Part shown: positions 1 through 9,199 of the stretch, piece after piece
Layout of the letters: every line of letters starts with the position of its first letter
How positions within the stretch are numbered: position 1 is the first letter of the stretch
DNA from: Scenedesmus sp. ARA3
Taxonomy: Eukaryota; Chlorophyta; Chlorophyceae; Sphaeropleales; Scenedesmaceae
Direction: 5' to 3'
NCBI GenBank assembly: GCA_004335835.1
Contig: RWJK01000931.1
Coordinates: 1 to 11,064 of the forward strand
Length of the DNA stretch: 11,064 nt
The notes under the pieces: generated by a model
Told to the model about the DNA's origin: nothing
Database searches by the model: none
The model's input: only the letters and a program-made list of their open reading frames with translations
Made by a program: the position numbers and the translations under genes

Positions 1-1400
1 GTGTTCAGGCTGGTACCCTGAGCTCTGCATGTCTGTGACTACTCGGTTTATTTTGTCAGCGCGCCCTGGCTTGCTGTCAGTTTCCTCAGGTTTGTGAGAG
101 GTACTGAGTTTTTTTCTGGCAGCCTGCGTGGCTTTGCTTGTTGCATGGTCACAGGCTTCCCTTGTGGAGGGGGAAAGTAGTGTGTGCCACACGTAAAGTC
201 TAATGTTCAGCCTGTGCCATGCAACTGCTGTATGTGCATAGCTAGAGCATCCAACATCCATCTCTCTGAGGCAGCAGTCTCATTGTGTTGTGGACTGAAG
301 GCATTGACAGTGTTTGTAGATCTGTGAGTGCGGCATGGGACCCACAAAGAATCAGGTTCCCGGCTCTGACGGCTGCTTACAAGTCACCACTGCGTGACTC
401 TGTGCTTGAAGTTGGCTATGCGGGTTGTGTTCAACGAGACGACTGTAACTGTGTGTCTTAATCACATGTGTATCAAATCTCCCACTACACGAGGCTGTAT
501 TTTCACCAACTGTTCCGCTGCTTCCACATTGGCAGAAATCCACAAGTGCATTTCACACCAGTGCCATGAGCTCAAGTGCTGTCAAACGATGGCCTGCCTG
601 GCACGGCGTGCAACATGCAATCGAACGTCATTGCAAGTTGCAGCACGCCTTCAGGATCTACCCAGCGCTTGGTGCAATCCTTCAAGTCCTTGGGTGGCAC
701 AGTGCACTGGTGACCAGCCGCTCAGCGGCACCAGTGGTGACATACCTGATAGTTGTGCCCTGAGGCATTTTGTGCATTGCAGCCATACGCTGTGGACGTT
801 GATCAGCACTTTGGACCCAATTAATTGGCAGGCAGTCGTTGCCATGCAGTGGTATGTCCGACATGTGCCACACTGAGTCACACAGCAACAGTATTGTGCA
901 AGCAGGGCTGCATCTTGTCCCAGCAGTGCATACAGCCCTAAGGAGCGCGAAGTGACCGAAGTAAAGTCTTGTTGCAACACGTGCTTTTGCACAACTGGCG
1001 CTGCTCTAGAGGTGCTGTAGTGTGGAGCTGTTGATAGAGCAGCATCTGTGATTCGCATACTTCCAACCACTCCATGCTTCAGAGTATGCTTTGCTTGCAG
1101 CATTATGAAGTTGAAGTGCAGTGGGAACCCACAAAAGTTACAGGACACATTGCAAGGTTGCGCGTCGTCTGGTTGCACGTTTGAACAGCAGAGACTGACA
1201 TGTGACTGACAGCTAAGCACGGTACCATGACAGGACCCACGATTGCTTTGAACTGCCATTTAAAGTCTATTGTTGAAGCTGTCGTGGCTTGTGACACAGC
1301 TAATTTTGAATTCGCCGTAGCGTACCCGCACCCAGCAACAACCACTAGGCACAATAAGCAGAAACATCATTTTTATACTATTATGTAGCATCATTATATA
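1..1400. other. Upstream non-coding region with no supported gene
   Basis: I see no gene here that I can support. The sequence is TG-rich, less GC-rich than the downstream exons, and lacks the CAG/GCA triplet tracts of the coding region. The longest open frames (394-876 on + and 651-1259 on -) give cysteine-rich products with no recognisable motif and no splice-compatible continuation. The octamer TAAAGTCT occurs three times (194, 962, 1261), each followed within a few bases by TGTT or GTTG. The stretch may hold the 3' UTR of a gene to the left, plus the promoter and 5' UTR of the gene that begins near 1401. Confidence 0.5.
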
Positions 1401-1401
1401 A
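1368..1401 (+). promoter_or_regulatory. AT-rich TATA-like patch before the proposed start codon
   Basis: This is the most AT-rich stretch in the first 2 kb. It contains TTTTTATACTATTATG and, directly abutting the proposed ATG, TTATATAATGG. The upstream element (about 1370-1380) is placed so that transcription could begin near 1400, with a very short leader. The TATATAA at 1395-1401 would put initiation downstream of the ATG, so it is probably not the working element for this model. The TAG at 1386-1388 closes the frame upstream of the ATG, but it could also be the 3' end of an intron. Weak evidence only. Confidence 0.2.
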
Positions 1402-1583
1402 TGGAATCCTGTACCCAGGATCAACGGCACGCCAACCTGCACGCGCCAGAACTCAATGTCAGAACAGCTCTGCGTGGTGTGGTGCAGCAAGTAGCAGCTG
1501 GATGCGGCCGTAACAACTGCTCACGTCTGTTGAGCAAGGCCTGGGCTATTCTGCTGGATCTGGATGCCGCAGACACATCGGAG
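1401..1583 (+). CDS. GCP6: GCP6 exon 1 (residues 1-61, proposed start)
   Basis: ATG at 1401 is the first Met after an in-frame TAG at 1386. The exon encodes two predicted helices (ELNVRTALRGVVQQVA and SRLLSKAWAILLDLD), resembling the short helical N-terminus I recall for human GCP6. The proposed donor is GAG|GTGGGG at 1584, phase 0, and the intron runs 1584-1718 (135 bp). The donor matches the consensus less well than the others. The exon could begin further upstream if the TAG at 1386-1388 is an acceptor. Confidence 0.55.
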
Positions 1584-4500
1584 GTGGGGAAAGAGCACAG
1601 CAGCAGTAGGATGGTACAGCCTTATTTGCATCCTGCCATGTGGTATGGCAGAGCAAGGATAGGTGGTACAAGCATAGAATTTGTTGCAGGATTCGTTATA
1701 GTTACCATTTTTTTGCAGGTGCTGCAGGATGTGCCAGACAGGGAGCAGCATAACAGGATTGCAGCTGCACAGGTGCGCTGGACTTGATTGCAGCGCTGCT
1801 GCAGCATGCGTGTCACACACCTACACGCCACCCGCTGCACTATTGCTTTTTTTCATAGCTCTGACGGCTACAAAACTTGAAGGTTGTGTCTGAAAAGCCA
1901 CGAATTTGCCAGGTCTTCAGGGTGTTTGTCCTTGCAATCGCAGGCATGCCTGGACTTGCAGCAGAATTTGCGGTGTGCAGAAGCCACCCGCCTGGGGGAG
2001 CTGCTGCAGCAGTGGCAAGGGTGAGCAGCTGAAGCTTTGGCATCAGCATCAGCATATGCAGCAGCAACAGCAGCAGCAGCTGGCTTACCACCAACAGCAG
2101 TTGCAGAAACCACCTGCTCCCCAACAATCCCGCTGGCTGATGCATATTGCAGCTCATGCGGTAGCACACGCCACCCAGCCTGCATAGTTGCATGTCATAA
2201 AGCAACTCCATACAGATACAGGCACTGCTAACCCTGAAACTCCCCATATGTATGTGTACACTCTGCAGCATCGACCACTACCAGCCTTGGGCACCAGGGG
2301 TCCCACAAGACTTTGATGACATACCAAGCCCAGCTCCCCTCAAAGAGCACCAGGCAGTGCTGTCAGTGCTGTTTGCACTGCAAGGATCAGCGCCAGAACC
2401 CCAGCCCACTTTGACAGCACTGCCAGCGCTTGGCAGCAGCACACTTGCAGCAGTGCAGCAGCGCGCGGCAGCAGCTGTGGCAGCAGCAGCAGCAGGTCCG
2501 CAGAGCTGGGGTGCGAGTGCCGCTTGGCAGCTGAGCTGGCTTGAGCAAGCAGATGCAACCAAAAATGTGCAGCAGCAGAAACGTACAGCGGCAGTTGCAC
2601 AAGAGAAGCTACAGCCAAAGGAGCAGCAGCAGCTGCAGGAGACGCACAATGTGGCTGCAGGTTTGCGGCGCCTGGCAGAGCACTTGCAGGAGCAGCAGCA
2701 GGCAGCTGCAGCTGGCACCTGGCTCAGCACAGCAGCTGCTGCAACACAGCTGCTGGAGCAGATGCCCCTGGATGCTGCCGCAGATGCCTGCAAGTCTAGC
2801 CATGCAGAGAAACCCAAAAGCAGCACTTTGGCAATGCAGCCGATGGTAGACTGCCTCACAAAACAGCTGCAGCTAGCCTCACAGCCGCATCTGCTGCGGC
2901 CATTAGGCCTGGCAGCGGATGCAGCTGCAGCCAGTGATACTGCTGCTAGCAGCAGCGGCAGCGACCAGGGCGGCAGGAAAGCCCACCACAGCATGGTTAG
3001 CAGCAGCAAAGACCAGGATGTAACGCAGGCAGCAGCAGATGCTGCAGCGGCAGTCGCGTCGGCTGCTGCCCAGCGCTCGGGTGTGCTGCCGCTGATGATG
3101 CTGTCAGCAGCAGAGGTGGGATCAGGAGCAGCACACATGCTGCCAAGTCAGCAGCAGCAGCAGCAGCTGGATGCCGTGCCAACAGCCCGTGATGCACCTG
3201 CACATGATCAGCGACAAGGCCTCAAAGCCAGCGCCGAATCATGCAACAGCAGCAGCAAGCTGTTGATCCCAGCCAGAGCAAGAGGAGCTACAGCTGCAAA
3301 CTGCGCCGCTGCTGCTGCTGTGGCTGCACCGCCCTCTGCGGCAGCAGCCAGGGCAGCAGCAGAGACGGAGCTCGTGGCGCTCAGCTGCCTGGCAGTGCAG
3401 GGTGTGTGGTCGGCTGTGGGGCAGCTGTGGGGCATGGCAGCAGCGCCCCCGGAGGCCAGCAGCAGCAACAGGTGCGCACGTGCCAGTCAGTTTTATGCCC
3501 TGGGCTACTAGGGCTGCTTGGGCTACTGATGTTGTGGCGAGTGCATGCAGCCTGCATGCCTTCTTTCAGTTATTGAGTTGGCTTGCAGCATCTCTTGTGC
3601 AGAAACATGTTTCTCACAGCTGCATGCATGTCCTGATGTCCGCAAACTGTGTCACACCTCACGTCTCCTGCAGGCTGGTAGGCCTGGCCCGCTCCCCAGC
3701 GCAGCAGCAGCTGCTGGCTCAAGTTCTGCACATTGCTGAGCTGCGGCTGCGGCTGCAGGCCTTCCTGCAGCACTTTGCAGGAGCAGCAGCAGCAGCAGCA
3801 GCAACCCTGCAGGGCAGCAGCAGCAGCAGTGCCAATGATGCTAATGGCGCTGCGGAACAACTGGAGAACGCTGGTATTGAGGGGGAGGGTGGCTTTGATA
3901 ATGACGTCAGCAGTCAGCCGGTGCTGCAGGCGTTCCTGTCAGCAGTCAATGAGGTTTTGGACATGCACGACGCAGCAATGCAGCTGCTGCTGTACCAGCA
4001 GCAGCAGCGCAGCAAGCAGCTGGCAGCAGCAGCAGCAGCAGCAGGGTGTGCAGCTGCTCCGCCGCCTGCTATGACGCTGCTGCAGCTAGTGGCGCAACTG
4101 CGCAGCATGCGGGAGCAGTTGCAGCAGCTGGCACTGTGCTGCTGGTGCATGCCATGCGTCGCAGCAGATGGCACTGCAATAGACCCACAAGCAGGGGTCC
4201 GCTTGCCAGCAACTGCTGCCACCTCAACAAGCAGCAGCAGCAGCACAGATGCTGGTGCTGCTTGCAGGACGACAACAGAGCGGCTGCTGATACTCAGATC
4301 AAGCAGGACCAAGCCCAGCAGCAGCGCCAATAATGCTATCGCCAGCGATGCTGCTGCAGCAGGCTTTAAAGCTGCTGCTGCTGCTTCGGCAGGGCACCTA
4401 GCTGCCGCTGCTGCTGCTGAGGCGCGGGCTGCTGCGGAGAAAGCGAGAGCTGCTGCACTGCCCTGGCCAGGAGCAGCAGCAGCAGCGTATGCTGACTGCT

Positions 4501-7500
4501 GGGGCTGGGACCCCAGCAGGTGGCAGCTGCTGCGGGGCTTCATGGGGGGTGCTGCATTGCTGGAGTGCTTGTATGAAGGTGAGCACTGCTGTTGCTGTTG
4601 TGGTGGTGGTGGTGGTGTTTTGTGCTGTTGAGTAGGGCTGGGATTGCGTGCAGCGGTTGGTGCTGGAACAGCCACACCTGGTTTGCTGTGCTGCAGAACA
4701 GCAAGCTTGTTGCTATGTGATGCGCTGCTGACTGCTGGGGCTGGGACCCTAGCAGGTGGCAGCTGCTGCAGGGCTTCATGGGTGGTGCTGCATTGCTGGA
4801 GTGCCTGTATGAAGGTGAGTGCTGGTGGTGGTGCTGCTGCTGCTGCTGCTGGTTATGGTGGTTTTGGTGGTGGTGGTGCTGGTTTGCGATCATGAAATAG
4901 GCTGGGATTGTGTGCAGCGGTTGGTGCTGGAACAGCCACACTCGGTTTGGTGTGCGGCAGAACAGCAAGCTTGTTGCTTTGTGATGCGCTGCTGACTGCT
5001 GGGGCTGGGACCCCAGCAGGTGGCAGCTGCTGCGGGGCTTCATGGGGGGTGCTGCATTGCTGGAGTGCTTGTATGAAGGTGAGCACTGCTGTTGCTGTTG
5101 TGGTGGTGGTGGTGGTGTTTTGTGCTGTTGAGTAGGCTGGGATTGTGTGCAGCGGTTGGTGCTGGAACTGCCACACTCGGTTTGGTGTGCGGCAGAACAG
5201 CAAGCTTGTTGCTTTGTGATGCGCTGCTGACTGCTGGGGCTGGGACCCCGGCAGGTGGCAGCTGCTGCGGGGCTTCATGGGGGGTGCTGCACTGCTGGAG
5301 TGCCTGTATGAAGGTGAGCACTGCTGTTGCTGGTGGTGGTGGTGGTGGTGCTGCTGCTGCTGCTGCTGGTGGTGGTGGTGGTGTGTTATATTAGACCTGG
5401 GCTGTATGTGCAGTTGTTGAGTCTAGGACAGCCGTTCCTGGATGCATGTCAAGCAGAGCACACGCATGTTGTTTGGTAATGGCTATGGTGCCAGCGCAGG
5501 ACGCTGCTGCAAGATTGAGACAATGGTGAGCTGCGTGGCCCCTGGCTGCCCCCTGCCTTACGTGGTCCTGTGCTTTGGTCTGTTGCATGTATATCGTTGT
5601 TGCACATCCTGCTGCGGCACTGTTATACTGATGTGCTGCTCACTGCCCCACACATATCTCGCCTGTTCTTGTTCTACAGGCTTTCTGCATGCCCCCGTGC
5701 TTCATGTGCTTTGGCCTGCGTGGCCTGCTTGTGAAGTGTCCTCGCACACACTGCTCAGTACTGACATATAAGTCTGTTGTTGCTTGATGTCCCCTGCTTG
5801 CCGTGCATTCTGATGTGCTGCAGGGCTGCTGCATGCAGGGGCGCAGACAGCGCCAGCGTGCATTCTGATGTGCTGCAGGGCTGCTGCATGCCACGCTTGT
5901 GTGCTTTGGCCTGCTGCATGAATGGTATGGTTTCACATCCTGCCGCTGCAATGACACACTCGTGTGCTGCTCACTGCCCCACACCTACCTTGCCTGGTCT
6001 TGTGCTGCAGGCCTGCTGCATGCAGGGCCGCAGACAGCGCCACTGCTGCGGCACCTGTTTGCAGCAGCGCTGCAGCCGCAGCTGGACACCATCCTCACAT
6101 GGGCCTTCCAGCCAGAGCTGCATGCGGCAGAAACCGCTGCTGCTGCTGCTGCCATGAGCAGCGTGGCATCGGGCAGCAGCAGCAGCTGGGCATGCACTGC
6201 TGGTGCTGCTGCTGCTGCTGCCCTCACAACAAATCCCTCGACAGCACAAGCCGGGTTTGGCAGTCGCTTTACTAGCAGTAGCAGCTATAAGATGCGGCAG
6301 CCGCACCCCAGCCGCACTGCAGGCAGCAACAGCAGCAGCAGCGGCAGTAACGACCGTGCAGTGCAGGCCGCATCATCCTCGCTGCTGCTGCAGGCCTGGC
6401 AGGCTGCTCAAAGCAGGGCCCCTACCTGCCCTTCTTTCCTGGGTGGTGTGAGAGAGGCGGCTGTTGTGGCAGGGCTGCAGCTGCAGCTGCTGCAGCTGCT
6501 GGGTGGTCCGGGGCAGCAGCTTGCGGAGCGGCTGGGGTGGCTGGCTGAGCTGGAGCATGAGGAGCTGAGGGAGCTGCTGGCTGGCAGCAGCAGCAGCAGC
6601 AGCAGCAAGGGTGCTGAGTTTGCTGAGGGTGGCAGCAGCGGCAACAGGATGGCTTGCGGAGATGCAGCGATGGGGCCAGAAGCAGCAGCAGCACCAGGGG
6701 ATAGCAGGCACAATGTGGCTGGGGATAGTGGGCTGCATCTACTGCTGGGTGGGGGAGGCTTGGCTGCTACTGCTGCTTGCTTGGGTGGCATGCAAAATGC
6801 GGCAGCAGCAGCAGCAGGAGGAGGGTTTGGCGGAGGTGCTGCTGGTCTTGGTGGGCAGCAGGGCAGGGTCTACGTTCCGTTCAGCCTGAGCATGCGGCAG
6901 CTGAAGCACGTGAGTATTATTTTGACGTGTGTGCAGGGCAGGCATAGCTTACACAGGTTTCCTTCTTTGATAGGTGTGCATTAGGCTGATGGGGTATCTG
7001 TTGCCCCTGTGCTTTATTACAGCAGCGTTCACAGTTTGTGGCAGCCAGCCAACTGGGGCTGACTGCATCCTACACACTTCAGTTCGGCACTGCTGGTCCC
7101 TGCTTCGTTATGTGCTGACCCTACGGCTTGTCACCTCTGCCGCTGTCTTGCCCTTAGGCTGCTGCTGTGGTGTTGGACTTTGAGGCAGCCAGGCAGCTGA
7201 GCTAGCTGCAATACTTAACTCTCATCACGTAGACCAGTCACCCACTGCTCAACCGACTCTGACGCTGCTGCTTATCCCCTCTGCCGTTTTTCTGCCGTCA
7301 GGCTGCTGCTGTGGTGTCGGACTTTGAGGCAGCCAGGCAGCTGAGCTAGCTGCAATACTTAACTCTCATCACGTAGACCAGTCACCCACTGCTCAACCGA
7401 CTCTGACGCTGCTGCTGATCCCCTCTGCCGTTTTTCTGCCCTCAGGCTGCTGCTGTGGTGTCGGACTTTGAGGCAGCCAGGCAGCTGGAGCTGGCCAAGG

Positions 7501-9168
7501 TGGTCAGCAGCCTGGCTGCTGCTCGCGCAGCTGGCGATGCAGCAGCTCAAGCCTGGCTGGCTATTAGGTGAGAGGTTGAGCATTTCAGGTGCACGCACTG
7601 AACTGCAGCACACTTTTCAGTGGTGGTGAACAGCAGCAGCAGCGCAAGTCTGGCTGACCAGCAGGTGAGAAGATTTGCTAAGCTGCGGCGCATCATGTTT
7701 GCTTGCAGCAGCAATGCTCTTGTGGCATATGTTACACACCTGTCCTCACTGAGTGCAGAATGTCATGTGACGATGCTGACCTTTTTAGAATGCACTGCTC
7801 TGCTTCCCTGTTCTTTTCTTATGATGCGTTGCAGGCAGCTGGACAAGGCAGCAGCGGAGCAGCAGCGACTGCAGCTGCAGCAGAGCGTGGCAGCGCGCAA
7901 GCGGCAGCGGCAGCGGCAGCTGCTGCTGCAGCAGCAGGAGGAGCTGGCAGTGGCAGCTGCAAGGTGTGCATATGTTGTTGGGATTCCGGAGGAAGAGCAG
8001 CAAACATGCCACAGCATAGACAATGATTGCTTAGTGCTGCCAATTGAGCGCGTGTCACCATGTTCTTGTGTCATGCATTGGGCAGGCTATGCAGTGGAAG
8101 AGGCCATGTGCTTGCAAGCAAGCACTCCTGCCTACACGCTCAGCTGATGTGGTATCCTGAACCCCAACTTCATTCTCGCTTGTTGCTTTGCCTGCCTGCC
8201 TTTCATCATCTGCTCTGCAGGCGGCGCAGCACCAAGCAGCAGGAGCTTGCACTTGAGCGGTCGCTGCTGGCTCAGTCTGCTGCTGCAGAGCACAAGAATG
8301 CACTGCAGCTGCTGCAGCTGGAGGCAGCACGGGCAGCAAGGGCGGGCCTGGACTTACCGGCATTTGTGACGCAGCGTGTGCTGCAGACTGAGAACGCGGC
8401 TCGTGCAGCAGCAGCAGCAGCAGCAGAACCAGCAGCAGCAGCGGTTCTTGCAGCTGCAGAAGAGGCCAGGGCAAACGAGGCATGCGCTGCAGCAGCAGAG
8501 CTGGTTCCTCCCAGCTCACCGTTTGCTGCTGCAGCCAGGCTGACGCATGAGTTTGCTACTGCCGCTGGTAGCGTGGGTGATGGCGCAGCAGCTAATACCA
8601 GTGCACTGCAGCAGCAGGAGCGGCAGCAGGAAGCACCTGCTGATCACGTAGACCTTGAACATCAGCAGCAGCATGGAAAGGCAGCTGCAGGTCACAAACG
8701 CCCCACCTGGGGAGCACCTGTAGACCCTACCCCTGCTGCAGGAGCTGCCTCAGCAGCAGCCAAAGTGCCGCCACTAGCCATCATCGGATCAAGAGCAGCA
8801 TCAGCAGTTGACCCAGCAGCGCTGCCAGCCGCCGGCCGCCGTTCAAATTCAAAACCCAGGGTTTTGGCGGGTCAGGGTTCTACCCTCACAAGCCCTAGGA
8901 GCCGTCCCAGCTCACCCACACCAGCAGCACATGGTGCGGCTGGCAGCGGCGGCGGTTTAGGGTTTGGGAGCCGCAGGCCTTCAGCCAGCGAGCTGCTGCA
9001 GCAACGCCATCAGCAGCAGCAGCAGCAGCGGAGCAAGTGGGGTCCGCCAGTGTATCCAACACCTGCAGCAGGGCTGCCTTTAGCACAGCGGCAGTTGCAC
9101 AGGAGGGCTGCCTCCTGGGGCCCAGAGCAAGCTGACACTATAACAAGTAACGTAACACACGGCCTATT

Positions 9169-9199
<31 letters not shown>

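Larger units (their letters stand above)
4491..5480 (+). repeat. Four-copy tandem repeat of exon 5 end plus donor site
   Basis: Units begin at 4491, 4727, 4991 and 5226 (spacings 236, 264 and 235 bp). Each contains the last 88 bp of exon 5, the donor GAAG|GTGAG (GT at 4579, 4815, 5079, 5314), a GGT/TGC microsatellite, then about 110 bp of intron. Copies 1 and 3 look identical over about 140 bp. Copies 2 and 4 share TGCCTG before the donor where 1 and 3 have TGCTTG, which suggests a dimer of about 500 bp. The exon-derived part stays open in the exon 5 frame in all four copies, with only Arg/Gln and Ser/Gly changes that I noted. After copy 4 the homology fades near 5480, and this tail probably represents the ancestral intron. 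Confidence 0.9.

Noticed and set aside
394..876. 160-residue open frame on the plus strand
   Set aside because: No recognisable domain, Cys-rich composition, no codon usage resembling the downstream gene, and no in-phase exon to join.
651..1259. 202-residue open frame on the minus strand
   Set aside because: Cys/Ser/Ala-rich with no recognisable motif. It overlaps another open frame on the + strand and shows no promoter or splice support. It looks like chance openness in TGC-rich DNA.
2252..2268. ATG at 2252 as the start of the GCP6 protein
   Set aside because: It lies just before the acceptor ACTCTGCAG at 2268, and upstream exons join in phase across it. It remains possible as an alternative start.
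4697..4814. Cassette exon made of repeat copy 2
   Set aside because: The upstream acceptor is plausible, but joining exon 5 to it meets TGA after about ten codons. Exon 5 to exon 6 directly rebuilds a continuous GCP motif (LYEGLLHAG), so it is not part of the main product.
4540..5321. Minus-strand open frames rich in His and Gln
   Set aside because: They are antisense readings of the GGT/TGC microsatellites within the four-copy repeat and recur with each copy. They are artefacts of the repeat.
4491..5480. Possible CRISPR-like array, because units are regularly spaced
   Set aside because: Units are long (235-264 bp), contain exon sequence and microsatellites, and have no short repeats separated by unique spacers. 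The context is eukaryotic.
7703..8026. Alternative open frame over exon 8 encoding Ala/Gly runs
   Set aside because: Not in phase with exon 7 or exon 9. The frame that fits both neighbours gives a charged coiled coil typical of this region.
8953..8967. GGTTTAGGGTTTGGG, resembling a plant-type telomere repeat
   Set aside because: Fewer than two full units, inside exon 9, encoding GLGFG. Most likely chance.
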